A stretch of DNA of 64,000 nucleotides from Polaribacter pacificus. Its GTDB lineage: Bacteria; Bacteroidota; Bacteroidia; Flavobacteriales; Flavobacteriaceae. The notes under the pieces are model-generated. The model did not search any database, was not told the origin of the DNA, and was given only the letters and a program-made list of their open reading frames with translations. The position numbers were made by a program, and so were the translations under genes. Location: positions 2,046,001 through 2,110,000 of the forward strand of contig NZ_CP150664.1 in the NCBI RefSeq assembly GCF_038024035.1. The letters are read 5' to 3'. Below are positions 33,539 to 43,938 of the stretch, piece by piece (the first letter of the stretch is position 1; each line of letters opens with the position of its first letter).

Positions 33539-36370
33539 ATGGCTGACGGCAAAACAATGAGGCTTAATAAAGTTTTAAGAGAATTGAATATTTCTTTAGA
33601 TAGAGCAGTAGAACATTTATCAAAAAATGGGCATGAAATAGATGCACGACCTACTACCAAAATATCTGAAGATGTCTATCAAGTATTGCTTGATGGGTTT
33701 CAGACTGATAAAACTAAAAAGGCAGCTTCAAAAGAAGTAGGAGAAGAAAAAAGAAAAGAAAAAGAAGCCATACGTCTAGAAATTGAAGCTAAGTTAGAAA
33801 AGAAGAGAGTTGAGGAGGAGGCTAAAAAAGAAGTTTTAAAAGCAAAAGCAGAAAAGCTAGAAATTAAAACGGTTGGTAAAATTGATATCGATGCTCCTAT
33901 CGGTAAAAAAGAAGAACCAGTTGTTAAAGAAGAAGCTCCTGTTGTTAAAGAAGAGGCACCAGTTATTAAAGAAGAAGCTTCTGTCGAAACTGAAAAGCCT
34001 ACCGTCAAAGAAGAAACTCCAGTTGTTGAAGAAAAGCCTGTTGTTAAGGCTGATAAGCCAAAGACAAAAATTGAAAAAGCAGCAATCGAAAAAGAAGCAA
34101 CTAAAAAAGTTACTTCTAAGCAAGAGTCACCAAAAACTGCCGAAGTAGATCCAGAGATATTAGCAGAATCAGCAGAAAAGTTAACGACTCAATACAAGAA
34201 ATTAGACGGTCCAAAACTTACAGGTAAGACAATTGATTTAAAACAATTTGAAAAGCCTAAAAAGAAAAAGCCAGAAGCAACTAAAGCGAATGACAAAAAA
34301 GACAGTGCGAACGATTCTAAAAAGAAAAGAAAACGTATTGTTAAGCCAGCTAACCATAGACCTGGCGCCAACACTAGCGGTGGTAGAAGTCCAGCTGCAA
34401 ACGCAAGACATGGTGGAGGATTTAGAGGTAGAGGCCCTGCTCGTCCTGCTGTTAAAAAAGAAGAGCCAACAGAAGCAGAAGTTCAAAAACAAGTTCGTGA
34501 AACTTTAGAAAGATTACAAGGAAAATCTTCTAAAGGAAAAGGGGCAAAATACCGTAGAGATAAGAGAGATCAACACCGTCAGCAGACAGAAATTGATCAA
34601 GAAATCGCTGCAGCAGAAAGTAAAATTTTAAAAGTTACAGAGTTTGTAACAGTTAGTGAAGTTGCAACCATGATGGATGTACCAGTGATAGAAATTATCT
34701 CTGCTTGTATGTCATTAGGAATGATGGTGACCATGAACCAGCGTTTAGATGCTGAAACTTTAGCTATTGTTGCCGAAGAATTTAACTATAAAGTAGAGTT
34801 CGTAGGAGCAGAAGTAGAGGAAGCAATCACAGAAGAAGAAGATAAGCCAGAAGATTTAGTTGGACGTGCGCCAATTATTACGGTGATGGGTCACGTAGAT
34901 CACGGTAAGACATCTTTGTTAGATTATATTCGTAAAGCCAATGTAATCGAAGGGGAGTCAGGTGGAATAACGCAACATATTGGAGCGTACTCTGTAAAAG
35001 TAGGTGATCAAAAAATTGCCTTTTTAGATACGCCAGGTCACGAGGCCTTTACAGCCATGCGTGCTCGTGGTGCTCAAGTAACAGATTTAGTTATTATTGT
35101 TGTTGCAGCAGATGATGATGTGATGCCACAAACAAAGGAAGCTATTTCGCATGCTCAAGCAGCCGGTGTTCCAATTATATTTGCAATCAATAAGATAGAT
35201 AAGCCAAACGCCAATCCAGATAATATTAAAACACAGTTATCTACCATGAATCTTTTGGTAGAAGATTGGGGAGGTAAAATTCAATCCCAAGAGATTTCTG
35301 CAAAAACAGGACAAGGTGTTGAAGAATTATTAGAAAAAGTATTGTTAGAGGCTGAGGTGTTAGAGCTAAAAGCGAATCCAAACAAATTAGCAACAGGTGC
35401 TGTTGTTGAAGCTTTGTTAGATAAAGGTAGAGGTTATGTTACAACCATTTTGGTTCAGGCAGGAACTTTAAAAATTGGTGATTATATGCTTGCTGGTAAA
35501 AACAGCGGTAAAGTAAAAGCCATGTTTGATGACAAAGGAAATAATTTAACAGAAGCAGGTCCTTCTACTCCAGTATCTATTTTAGGACTGGATGGAGCAC
35601 CACAAGCTGGGGATAAATTTAATGTGTTTGAAGACGAAAGAGAAGCCAAGCAAATAGCCGCTAAGCGCTCACAATTGCAAAGAGAGCAGTCTGTAAGAAC
35701 TCAAAAAACATTGACCTTAGATGAAATTGGTCGTAGAATTGCCTTAGGTGACTTTAAAGAATTAAACATTATATTAAAAGGAGATGTTGATGGTTCTGTA
35801 GAGGCTCTAACAGATTCTTTCCAAAAATTATCTACAGATGAGATTCAAGTAAATATCATTCACAAGGGTGTTGGTGCAATTACAGAATCAGATGTTTTAT
35901 TGGCTTCGGCTTCTGACGCAATTATTATCGGATTTAATGTTCGACCACAAGGAAATGCAAGATTGGTTGCAGATAAAGAAGAGGTTGATATCAGAAATTA
36001 CTCGATTATTTACGATGCGATTAATGACCTTAAAGACGCCATGGAAGGAATGTTATCTCCAGATATGAAAGAAGAGGTTACTGGTAATGTAGAAGTTAGA
36101 GAAGTCTATAAAATTTCGAAAGTTGGAAACATTGCTGGTTGTATGGTTGTAAGTGGTAAAATCTACAGAAATTCTATGATTAGGATTATTAGAGATGGCA
36201 TTGTTGTTCATACAGGAGAGTTGAGCTCATTAAAACGTTTTAAAGACGATGTTAAAGAAGTAGCAAAAGGATATGATTGTGGATTGCAAATTAAAAACTA
36301 CAACGATATTCAAGAGCGCGATGTAATTGAAGCATACCAAGAAGTAGAAGTAAAAAAGAAGTTGAAATAA
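33539..36370 (+). CDS. infB: Translation initiation factor IF-2
   Basis: 943 residues. The N-terminal IF2N-type domain ([20 protein letters not shown]) is followed by a long Lys/Glu/Pro-rich linker (about 60-330) with tandem KEEAPVV-type repeats (around 124-170), then a second IF2N domain (about 365-425). The G domain begins with GHVDHGKT (about 453) and has DTPGHEAF and NKID. The C-terminal domains that bind initiator tRNA follow. The linker has biased codon use, which produces long false frames on the other strand. Last gene of the operon; a strong terminator follows. Confidence 0.98.
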   Translation: MADGKTMRLNKVLRELNISLDRAVEHLSKNGHEIDARPTTKISEDVYQVLLDGFQTDKTKKAASKEVGEEKRKEKEAIRLEIEAKLEKKRVEEEAKKEVLKAKAEKLEIKTVGKIDIDAPIGKKEEPVVKEEAPVVKEEAPVIKEEASVETEKPTVKEETPVVEEKPVVKADKPKTKIEKAAIEKEATKKVTSKQESPKTAEVDPEILAESAEKLTTQYKKLDGPKLTGKTIDLKQFEKPKKKKPEATKANDKKDSANDSKKKRKRIVKPANHRPGANTSGGRSPAANARHGGGFRGRGPARPAVKKEEPTEAEVQKQVRETLERLQGKSSKGKGAKYRRDKRDQHRQQTEIDQEIAAAESKILKVTEFVTVSEVATMMDVPVIEIISACMSLGMMVTMNQRLDAETLAIVAEEFNYKVEFVGAEVEEAITEEEDKPEDLVGRAPIITVMGHVDHGKTSLLDYIRKANVIEGESGGITQHIGAYSVKVGDQKIAFLDTPGHEAFTAMRARGAQVTDLVIIVVAADDDVMPQTKEAISHAQAAGVPIIFAINKIDKPNANPDNIKTQLSTMNLLVEDWGGKIQSQEISAKTGQGVEELLEKVLLEAEVLELKANPNKLATGAVVEALLDKGRGYVTTILVQAGTLKIGDYMLAGKNSGKVKAMFDDKGNNLTEAGPSTPVSILGLDGAPQAGDKFNVFEDEREAKQIAAKRSQLQREQSVRTQKTLTLDEIGRRIALGDFKELNIILKGDVDGSVEALTDSFQKLSTDEIQVNIIHKGVGAITESDVLLASASDAIIIGFNVRPQGNARLVADKEEVDIRNYSIIYDAINDLKDAMEGMLSPDMKEEVTGNVEVREVYKISKVGNIAGCMVVSGKIYRNSMIRIIRDGIVVHTGELSSLKRFKDDVKEVAKGYDCGLQIKNYNDIQERDVIEAYQEVEVKKKLK

Positions 36371-36387
36371 GATCAACTATATTATAT

Positions 36388-36421
36388 AAAAAAAAGGAAC
36401 TGTTTTACAGTTCCTTTTTTT
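36388..36421. terminator. Bidirectional terminator between infB and the SPOR gene
   Basis: AAAAAGGAACTG-TTTTA-CAGTTCCTTTTT with A- and T-tracts on both sides; serves infB (plus) and the convergent SPOR gene (minus). Confidence 0.9.
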
Positions 36422-36469
36422 ATGAATTTAAGTGATGTGCATTCTTAAAGAAGCATATTTTTTTCTTGT

Positions 36470-36826
36470 TTATCTAGGGACAACGATAGCGCCTCTAAAT
36501 TTTTTTCTAAAGATATTAAGTGCTTTGTCTGCTTCTAAATTAGTCCTGAAATCACCGACTTGAACTTTCCATTCTGGAGATTCAAATAAAATATAACTGG
36601 CAATGGTTGGGTATTCTAATGCGAATAGCTCTCTAGTTTTTTTGATGTCAATTTCGTTTCCATTTGATAATTGAATTCTAAAGCCGTACCCTTTTTCTTT
36701 GTTATAATTTCTTTTTTTTGCAATCAATTGTTTAACCAGTTCTCCATCAGTATTTTGCGCGAAAATCTCTGGGAGTCCAGTCATAGAAAGGATTGTAAAA
36801 ATGAATGCTATTTGTTTTATTTTCAT
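36470..36826 (-). CDS. Small secreted SPOR-domain protein
   Basis: 118 residues with a signal peptide (1-23, ending IFAQ). The mature part contains a compact SPOR-like fold: GYGFRIQLSNGNEIDIKKTRELF and then PEWKVQVGDFRTNLEADKALNIFRKKF, the latter being the typical V-x-V-G-x-F/Y-R-x-x-x-x-A pattern. SPOR domains bind denuded glycan strands of peptidoglycan at septa. Single domain, no membrane anchor, so a soluble periplasmic role is likely. Monocistronic. Confidence 0.8.
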   Translation of the reverse strand: MKIKQIAFIFTILSMTGLPEIFAQNTDGELVKQLIAKKRNYNKEKGYGFRIQLSNGNEIDIKKTRELFALEYPTIASYILFESPEWKVQVGDFRTNLEADKALNIFRKKFRGAIVVPR

Positions 36827-36953
36827 GGTCTAACTTACTTTTCTACAAAAGTAATAACTTGTTCTAGAATAGTTTAGTATTTGCCTTTATTTAGAATCGG
36901 TATAAATTATATATTTACATAATATTAGCATTTCAAATTTTATAGATAAGTAG

Positions 36954-36961
36954 TACTTTTG
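36954..36961 (+). promoter_or_regulatory. -7 promoter box of the act-cox operon
   Basis: TACTTTTG, 83 bases before the actA ATG. No TTG at a normal distance. Nothing else is recognised in 36827-37044 except the hairpin listed next. Confidence 0.4.
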
Positions 36962-36970
36962 TTGCAATCG

Positions 36971-36999
36971 TTTAAAAAGGGTTTTTTGCGCTTTTTAAA
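36971..36999 (+). promoter_or_regulatory. Hairpin in the leader of the act-cox operon
   Basis: TTTAAAAAG (36971-36979) and CTTTTTAAA (36991-36999) form a perfect 9-base stem within the predicted 5' leader. AT-rich, no following T-run; may affect mRNA stability or translation. Confidence 0.4.
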
Positions 37000-37044
37000 T
37001 AATTACGATGTACCAAACTAGATACAAAATTTATATTTTAAAGT

Positions 37045-38337
37045 ATGAAAAGTGTGGATAAACACAGTCAATTAACCAGATTAATTCTAAAAAGTTTTAC
37101 CTTTCTTTTAATTTTTTTGTTAAGTTTTTCTTTACAAGCACAAGATGCAGTAGATGAGGCTCAGCAAAAAGAAGGTAAACAATTGTTTAAATCTCTTTGT
37201 GCTTCTTGTCACAAGTTAGATAAAAAATTAATCGGACCTGCGCTTGGGGGAATCTCAGAGCGTAGAGACATGGATTGGTTAAAATCTTGGATTAAAGATA
37301 ATGCAGCCTTAAGAGCTTCTGGAGATGCAGACGCTATTGCTATTTTTGATGAATACAACGGCTCTCCAATGACTCCTTTCCCTCAGTTGACGGATAAGAA
37401 TATTGAAGACATTATTTATTATACAACTGTAGGTGAGCCTGTAAAAGCAGGGGCGCAAACCGCTGTTGTTACAGAAGGTCAAGAGCCTCAATCATCACCT
37501 TGGTTAACCTATATTTTGGTTGCGATCATCGTTGTTGGTGTATTAATCATCGCCAATTTATTGAAAGTAATCAGTGAGTTAAAAGGAGCTCCTAAAACTC
37601 CAGGCTTAGCAGGAAACATTGATGACCTTTGGGTTGGTTTTAAAAAGAATTCATTTCTACATGTTTTAATAACCATCTTTTTAGCTCTAACAACTGCATA
37701 TGTTCTTTTTGGGACACTATTCCAGATTGGTGTTGATGAAGGTTACATGCCAATACAAGAGGTTGCTTTTTCTCATAAAATTCACGCAGGGGATAATAAA
37801 ATTGATTGTCAATATTGTCACTCATCAGCAAAACACAGTAAGACCTCTGGTATTCCTTCAGGAAACGTGTGTATGAATTGTCATAAGAATATCTCTGAAG
37901 TAGCAGATGATACCACTATGGAGTTTGATGGAATGACTTACGGAAAAGCTGAGTTGGATAAAGAAATTCAAAAATTATATACTGCTGTAGGTTGGGATAC
38001 TGAGACCCTAGAATATACAGGTGAAACCAAACCAATTAAATGGACACGAGTGCATAACTTAGCAGATTTTGTGTATTTTAATCACTCTCAACACGTTACT
38101 GTTGGAGGTCAAAAATGTCAAACTTGTCACGGTCCAGTTGAAACCATGGATGAGGTATTCCAATACTCTCCATTAACGATGGGTTGGTGTATTGATTGTC
38201 ATAGAGACACTAGTGTTGATTTAAAAGGCAGTCCGTATTATACAAAGGTTCACGAAGAATTATCTAAAAAGTACGGAGTAGAAAAAGTTACTGTAGCACA
38301 AATGGGTGGTATGGAATGTGGTAAGTGCCACTATTAA
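37045..38337 (+). CDS. actA: Alternative complex III cytochrome subunit ActA with N-terminal monohaem domain
   Basis: 430 residues with an N-terminal signal segment (about 12-33). Residues 40-125 form a class-I-like cytochrome c domain with CASCH and a possible axial Met in NGSPMTPF. Two transmembrane segments (about 152-172 and 203-227) separate it from a C-terminal pentahaem domain with CQYCH, CMNCH, CQTCH, CIDCH and CGKCH, giving six haem sites in all. ActA of some other phyla has only the pentahaem part, so the front domain is an extension; it may carry electrons to the oxidase. First gene of the act-cox operon. Confidence 0.93.
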   Translation: MKSVDKHSQLTRLILKSFTFLLIFLLSFSLQAQDAVDEAQQKEGKQLFKSLCASCHKLDKKLIGPALGGISERRDMDWLKSWIKDNAALRASGDADAIAIFDEYNGSPMTPFPQLTDKNIEDIIYYTTVGEPVKAGAQTAVVTEGQEPQSSPWLTYILVAIIVVGVLIIANLLKVISELKGAPKTPGLAGNIDDLWVGFKKNSFLHVLITIFLALTTAYVLFGTLFQIGVDEGYMPIQEVAFSHKIHAGDNKIDCQYCHSSAKHSKTSGIPSGNVCMNCHKNISEVADDTTMEFDGMTYGKAELDKEIQKLYTAVGWDTETLEYTGETKPIKWTRVHNLADFVYFNHSQHVTVGGQKCQTCHGPVETMDEVFQYSPLTMGWCIDCHRDTSVDLKGSPYYTKVHEELSKKYGVEKVTVAQMGGMECGKCHY

Positions 38338-38365
38338 TAATTAGAAAGTAAAAACACAGATATAC

Positions 38366-41300
38366 ATGGCTTCAAGCAGAAAATACTGGCAAAGTGTTGA
38401 AGAACTTAAAGAAGGTTCTATTGTTGAAACGCTGAGTAAAAATGAATTTGTAGAAGAAATACCTACTGATGAATTTTTAGGAGATAAAGAAACTTTAGAA
38501 GCGTCATCTACATCGAGAAGAGATTTTTTAAAGTACGTTGGATTTACAACTGCAGCAGCATCGTTGGCAGCTTGTGAAGGACCAGTGCGAAAATCAATTC
38601 CTTATGTTGTAAAACCAAATGATATTACCGTAGGTGTAGCAGATTGGTATGCAACAACCATGTCTGATGGATATGACTTCGCTAACATCTTAGTTAAAAC
38701 AAGAGAGGGTCGTCCTATTTTAGTGATGCCAAACAAAGAAGCAAACGGAACTACCAATGCGCGTGTTCAAGCTTCTGTTTTGTCTTTATATGATAGTCAA
38801 TTGCGTTTAAAAGAGCCTCAAGCTTCTGGAAAATCTATTTCTTGGGCAGATGCTGATAAGCAAATCGGAGCTACTTTAAACCAATTAAAAGAGGCTAATG
38901 AACCTGTTGTTTTGTTAACAGGAACTTTAGCAAGTCCATCAACTGAAAAAATTATCTCTGAATTTATCGCTGTATATCCAAACGTAAAACACGTTGTTTA
39001 TGATGCTGTATCTGAGTCAGGAGCCTTAGATGCTTTTGAAGCAGTTTACGGAAAAAGAGCCTTACCTACCTATCATTTTGATAAGGCTTCTGTAATTGTT
39101 TCTATTGGAGCAGATTTCTTAGGAGATTGGCAAGGAGGTTATGATAAAAGCTATATCGCTGGAAGAAAACCTGAAACAGGGAAGATGTCTCGCCATATTC
39201 AGTTTGAATCAATCATGTCTTTAACAGGAGCAAATGCTGATAAGCGTGTTAATGTTAAGCCAAGTGAGCAGGTATATGCCTTAATTAATTTATACAATGC
39301 TATTACAGGAAGTAATGAAACATCTAAGTCTACTCCTGCTGATGCTGAAATAAAAAAAGCGGCAAGTCAATTAAAACAAGCTGGATCTAAAGCAGTTGTA
39401 GTTACTGGCCTTAATGATAAAAATGCGCAATTAATTGCCATGGCAATTAACGATGCATTGCAGTCTGAAGTGATGGATGTTAATACTACCAATCACACTA
39501 GACAAGGAAATGATGCCGATGTTGCACAAGTTGTTGCTGATATCAAATCTGGAAAACTAAAAGGATTGATTACTCACAATGTAAACCCATTGTACTCTTT
39601 GGCAGCAGCTAATGATGTAAAAGCAGGGTTAAAAAACTTAAAATTATCAGTTGCATTATCAGTTCAAAATGATGAGACTACTAGCGAAACTGCTTTTGCT
39701 TTGCCAGTATCACATTATTTAGAATCTTGGGGAGATGTTCAAATGACATCAACTACTCACGGTTTGATGCAGCCAACGATTCAACCATTATTTAACTCTC
39801 GTCAGTTTCAAGACGTTTTGTTAAGCTGGACAGGAAATACAACTAGTTATTACGATTATTTAAAAGCATATTGGGCTTCTAATGTATTGGATGGTCAATC
39901 ATGGAACCAAGCTTTACACGATGGTGTCTTTAACAAAAAGAATGCAGAAACTACATCAGCAACTAGTTTTTCAGTTTCACAAGCAGCTAATACCTTGTTT
40001 AAAGCAACTAAATCATCAACCTTAGAATTAAACTTGTTTACTTCGACTGCTCTAGGAGATGGAAAACAAGCTAATAATCCTTGGTTACAAGAGTTGCCAG
40101 ATCCATTAACAAGAGCATCTTGGGATAATTATATTACTATGTCTATATCTGATGCTAGAGAATTAGGATTCTCTAATCCAGTGCAAGACAATGGTGCTAT
40201 TAACGGAAATTATGCAAATATTACCGTAAATGGAGTTACAGTATCTAATGTGCCTGTGATGATTCAACCAGGTCAAGCAAAAGGATCAATTGGTCTTGCT
40301 TTAGGATATGGAAGAAAACAAAACTTAAAAGATGCAATGCAAGTAGGAGTAAACGCTTACCCATTGTATTTTAATGCAAATCATATACAAACTGGTGTTA
40401 CCCTAGAAAAAACTAGTGGAACTCATAAGTTTGCCTGTACTCAAGTGCAGAAAACCATCGCAGGTAGACATGATATTTTAAAGCAAGCAAGCCTTGCTCA
40501 AATCACTGATCATTCTATAGATCCAAAACACACTTGGAACAAGCCAGCAATGGCATCGTTTAACCACAAAGAAATAGAAGCTAATTCTGTTGATTTATGG
40601 GATGAACACAACAGAGAGATAGGTCATCACTTTAACCTATCAATTGATTTAACATCTTGTACCGGTTGTGGTGCTTGTGTGGTTGCCTGTCATGCAGAAA
40701 ACAATGTTCCTGTAGTAGGTAAAAATGAAGTTCGAGTAGGTAGAGATATGCACTGGTTGCGTATTGATCGTTACTATTCTTCAGAAATTGAAACAAGAGA
40801 TGAAGCAAAAGCTCAAGGTTTAAGCGGAGGTGATTTATACGAAGCAATAGAAACAGTTGCAGAAAACCCATCAGTGGCTTTCCAACCAATGATGTGTCAG
40901 CACTGTAACCAAGCTCCTTGTGAAACAGTTTGTCCTGTTGCAGCAACTTCTCACGGTCGTCAAGGTCAAAACCAAATGGCGTATAACCGTTGTGTAGGTA
41001 CTCGTTACTGTGCAAACAACTGTCCATATAGAGTTCGTCGTTTTAACTGGTTTAATTACAGCAACAACAATGAATTTGACTTTAATATGAATGATGAATA
41101 CGGTAAGATGGTTTTAAATCCAGATGTTGTAGTTCGTTCTAGAGGAGTTATGGAAAAATGTTCTATGTGTATTCAAATGACACAAGCAACTATTTTAAAA
41201 GCTAAAAAAGAAGGTAGAAAAGTTGAAGCAGGAGAGTTTGAAACAGCATGTTCATCTGCTTGTTCTACTGGTGCTATGGTCTTTGGAGATGTTAACAATC

Positions 41301-41419
41301 CTGATGACGAAGTAGCACACTTAAAAGAAGATAAAAGAGCTTTCCACGTGTTAGACTATATTGGTACAAAACCAAATGTAGTGTATCAAGTAAAAGTTAA
41401 GAATACAAACGAAGCGTAA
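38366..41419 (+). CDS. actB: Alternative complex III iron-sulfur/molybdopterin-like subunit ActB
   Basis: 1017 residues. The N-terminal TSRRDFLKYVGFTTAAASLAAC resembles a twin-arginine signal followed by a possible lipobox. The middle (about 80-720) has the fold of molybdopterin oxidoreductases, which in this complex lacks the cofactor. The C-terminal ferredoxin-like domain (about 750-1000) has CTGCGACVVAC, CQHCNQAPCETVCP, CVGTRYCANNCP and CSMCIQM/CSSACSTGA, ligands for several Fe-S clusters. It sits on the periplasmic side next to ActA. Confidence 0.95.
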   Translation: MASSRKYWQSVEELKEGSIVETLSKNEFVEEIPTDEFLGDKETLEASSTSRRDFLKYVGFTTAAASLAACEGPVRKSIPYVVKPNDITVGVADWYATTMSDGYDFANILVKTREGRPILVMPNKEANGTTNARVQASVLSLYDSQLRLKEPQASGKSISWADADKQIGATLNQLKEANEPVVLLTGTLASPSTEKIISEFIAVYPNVKHVVYDAVSESGALDAFEAVYGKRALPTYHFDKASVIVSIGADFLGDWQGGYDKSYIAGRKPETGKMSRHIQFESIMSLTGANADKRVNVKPSEQVYALINLYNAITGSNETSKSTPADAEIKKAASQLKQAGSKAVVVTGLNDKNAQLIAMAINDALQSEVMDVNTTNHTRQGNDADVAQVVADIKSGKLKGLITHNVNPLYSLAAANDVKAGLKNLKLSVALSVQNDETTSETAFALPVSHYLESWGDVQMTSTTHGLMQPTIQPLFNSRQFQDVLLSWTGNTTSYYDYLKAYWASNVLDGQSWNQALHDGVFNKKNAETTSATSFSVSQAANTLFKATKSSTLELNLFTSTALGDGKQANNPWLQELPDPLTRASWDNYITMSISDARELGFSNPVQDNGAINGNYANITVNGVTVSNVPVMIQPGQAKGSIGLALGYGRKQNLKDAMQVGVNAYPLYFNANHIQTGVTLEKTSGTHKFACTQVQKTIAGRHDILKQASLAQITDHSIDPKHTWNKPAMASFNHKEIEANSVDLWDEHNREIGHHFNLSIDLTSCTGCGACVVACHAENNVPVVGKNEVRVGRDMHWLRIDRYYSSEIETRDEAKAQGLSGGDLYEAIETVAENPSVAFQPMMCQHCNQAPCETVCPVAATSHGRQGQNQMAYNRCVGTRYCANNCPYRVRRFNWFNYSNNNEFDFNMNDEYGKMVLNPDVVVRSRGVMEKCSMCIQMTQATILKAKKEGRKVEAGEFETACSSACSTGAMVFGDVNNPDDEVAHLKEDKRAFHVLDYIGTKPNVVYQVKVKNTNEA

Positions 41420-41441
41420 TTAAAAATTAAGATATACAAAT

Positions 41442-42836
41442 ATGTCTCATTACGAAGCACCCATTAGAGAGCCGTTAATATTAGGAGAAAAGAGTTACCA
41501 TGATATTACGGTTGATATTGCAAAACCTATTGAAGGAAAGGCAAATAAAAATTGGTATATAGCATTTTACATCGCTTTAGCAGCAATGCTTTGGGGATTT
41601 GGATGTATTTTTTATACCGTAGGTACAGGTATTGGAGTTTGGGGATTAAACAAGAACATTGGATGGGCTTGGGATATTACCAACTTTGTATGGTGGGTAG
41701 GTATCGGTCACGCGGGTACTTTGATTTCTGCTGTATTATTACTGTTCCGTCAAAAATGGCGTATGGCTATCAACCGTTCTGCGGAGGCCATGACAATCTT
41801 TGCCGTTTTTCAGGCAGGATTGTTTCCAATCATCCACATGGGTAGACCTTGGAACGGATATTGGGTATTGCCAATTCCAAACCAGTTTGGATCTTTATGG
41901 GTAAACTTTAACTCACCGTTATTGTGGGATGTATTCGCAATTTCTACGTATTTATCTGTGTCATTGGTTTTCTGGTGGACAGGATTATTACCAGATTTTG
42001 CAATGATTAGAGATAGAGCTGTAAAGCCTTTTCAAAAGAAAATTTATTCGTTATTGTCTTTTGGATGGTCAGGAAGAGCTAAAGATTGGCAACGCTTTGA
42101 AGAAGTATCATTGGTATTAGCCGGATTGGCAACACCTCTTGTACTTTCTGTACACACTATTGTATCGATGGACTTTGCTACTTCGATTAACCCAGGATGG
42201 CACTCGACAATTTTCCCTCCATATTTCGTAGCAGGAGCAATCTTTTCTGGATTTGCAATGGTACAAACTTTATTAGGGATTATGCGTAAAGTGACTAATA
42301 TGGAAGCATATATTACTCGTTTGCACGTAGAGTACATGAACATCGTAATCATCTTAACAGGTGGTATTGTTGCTGTTGCGTATGCATCTGAGTTTTTTAT
42401 CGCTTGGTATACAGGTTCTCCTTATGAAAACTATACATATATGTCTGTTGGAGCTGCAACAGGACCTTATGCTTGGGCATTTTGGTCTCTGATCATCTTT
42501 AACATTATCATACCTCAATTTTTATGGTTCAAAAAAGTTAGAAGAAGTTTTATTTGGTCTTTCTTAATTTCTATTGCCATTAATATTGGTATGTGGTTTG
42601 AGCGTTTTGATATCATTGCAATTGTATTGAGTAAAGGTCATTTACCATCAACATGGTGGCGTTTTGAGCCTACATTTATAGATGTTGGGATTTTTATCGG
42701 AACCATTGGATTCTTCTTTGTATTGTTCTTATTGTATGCAAGAACATTCCCAGTAATCGCACAAGCAGAGGTAAAAACCATCTTGAAATCTTCAGGAGAG
42801 AACTATAAAAAATTAAGAGACGGAAATCATGAGTAA
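41442..42836 (+). CDS. actC: Alternative complex III quinol-binding membrane subunit ActC (NrfD-like)
   Basis: 464 residues with about ten transmembrane helices. The IGHAGTLISAVLLLFRQKWR and FPIIHMGRPWNGYW segments are the conserved NrfD/PsrC parts, with the His in GHAG and in IHMGR near the expected quinol site at the periplasmic side. It should oxidise menaquinol and pass electrons to ActB. Its stop overlaps the start of actD by 8 bases. Confidence 0.95.
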   Translation: MSHYEAPIREPLILGEKSYHDITVDIAKPIEGKANKNWYIAFYIALAAMLWGFGCIFYTVGTGIGVWGLNKNIGWAWDITNFVWWVGIGHAGTLISAVLLLFRQKWRMAINRSAEAMTIFAVFQAGLFPIIHMGRPWNGYWVLPIPNQFGSLWVNFNSPLLWDVFAISTYLSVSLVFWWTGLLPDFAMIRDRAVKPFQKKIYSLLSFGWSGRAKDWQRFEEVSLVLAGLATPLVLSVHTIVSMDFATSINPGWHSTIFPPYFVAGAIFSGFAMVQTLLGIMRKVTNMEAYITRLHVEYMNIVIILTGGIVAVAYASEFFIAWYTGSPYENYTYMSVGAATGPYAWAFWSLIIFNIIIPQFLWFKKVRRSFIWSFLISIAINIGMWFERFDIIAIVLSKGHLPSTWWRFEPTFIDVGIFIGTIGFFFVLFLLYARTFPVIAQAEVKTILKSSGENYKKLRDGNHE

Positions 42837-43353
42837 TAAAGTTATACACGCATTTTATAATGATGATGATATCTTAATGGACGCCGTTAAGAAGGTAAAA
42901 TCAGCCAACCATCATATTGAAGAAGTATTTTGCCCTTTTCCAGTCCATGGATTAGATAAGGCCTTAGGTTTAGCACCTACTAGATTAGCAATTACTGCAT
43001 TTATGTACGGAGTTACCGGTTTAGGTGTAGCCATTTGGATGACCAACTATATGATGATTCAAGATTGGCCTCAAGATATTGGAGGGAAACCAAACTTTTC
43101 TTGGTGGTTAAACATGCCAGCCTTTGTGCCAATTATGTTTGAATTGACAGTCTTTTTTGCTGCCCACTTAATGGTAATTACCTTTTATATGCGAAGCAGA
43201 ATTTGGCCATTTAAAAAAGCTGAAAATCCAGATCCAAGAACTACGGATGACCATTTCTTAATGGAGATTCCAGTTCATAATAATGAAGAAGAATTGACTT
43301 CATTGTTAAAAGAAACGGGCGCTGTAGAAATTAACGTAGTAGAAAAGCATTAA
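42829..43353 (+). CDS. actD: Alternative complex III subunit ActD (DUF3341)
   Basis: 174 residues. A cytoplasmic N-terminal part (MSNKVIHAFYNDDDILMDAVKKVK) is followed by two transmembrane helices at about 60-80 and 100-122 and a short C-terminal tail. This matches the DUF3341 subunit of ACIII. It has no cofactor motif and stabilises the complex. Overlaps actC by 8 bases. Confidence 0.92.
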   Translation: MSNKVIHAFYNDDDILMDAVKKVKSANHHIEEVFCPFPVHGLDKALGLAPTRLAITAFMYGVTGLGVAIWMTNYMMIQDWPQDIGGKPNFSWWLNMPAFVPIMFELTVFFAAHLMVITFYMRSRIWPFKKAENPDPRTTDDHFLMEIPVHNNEEELTSLLKETGAVEINVVEKH

Positions 43354-43363
43354 TAAAGAGATC

Positions 43364-43912
43364 ATGAAGAATATTACCAAGATAATCATTGCGTTTGTAA
43401 CAATCATTAGTATTGTTTCTTGTGGAGACAAGCGTACACGTTCTGTACAGTATATGCCAGACATGTATGTATCGGTTCCTTATGATGCAAACTCTGCAAC
43501 AGGCATAAATGGAGAAGCTTCAAATTTAGAGCCAGTAGCAGGTACTATTGCTAGAGGACAAGTCCCTTATGAGTATCCTCATACCAACGAAGGATATGAT
43601 GCTGCTTTAAATAATTTGAAATCACCATTAGAAGCTACAGAAAAAAACTTAGCTAACGGTAAGGCCATGTATGCAATTTACTGTGCTACCTGTCATGGAG
43701 ACAAAGGAGACGGAAACGGTGTACTTTCTCAAAGAGATAAGTTTAACGGAATCCCTAGTTACAAAGACAGACCTATCACAGAAGGAAGTATTTATCATGT
43801 GATTATGTATGGTAGAAACTTGATGGGTTCTCATGCATCTCAATTAACTCACGATGAGCGTTGGCAAGTTGTTAGTTATGTAGAAAAACTAAGAAACGAT
43901 TTATTAAACTAA
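43364..43912 (+). CDS. actE: Alternative complex III monohaem cytochrome c subunit ActE
   Basis: 182 residues. Lipoprotein signal (IVSCGDK, Cys20), then a cytochrome c domain with CATCHGDKGDGNG (about 108) and the axial Met in GRNLMGSHASQL. It belongs to the periplasmic electron path of the complex. It is 10 bases after actD. Confidence 0.93.
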   Translation: MKNITKIIIAFVTIISIVSCGDKRTRSVQYMPDMYVSVPYDANSATGINGEASNLEPVAGTIARGQVPYEYPHTNEGYDAALNNLKSPLEATEKNLANGKAMYAIYCATCHGDKGDGNGVLSQRDKFNGIPSYKDRPITEGSIYHVIMYGRNLMGSHASQLTHDERWQVVSYVEKLRNDLLN

Positions 43913-43938
43913 GTCTTTAAAAGATAGAATTAAAAGAT

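Noticed and set aside
33700..34123. Long open frames on the minus strand in infB
   Set aside because: They mirror the Lys/Glu-rich linker codons of IF-2 and give low-complexity Ser/Phe-rich products without any domain.
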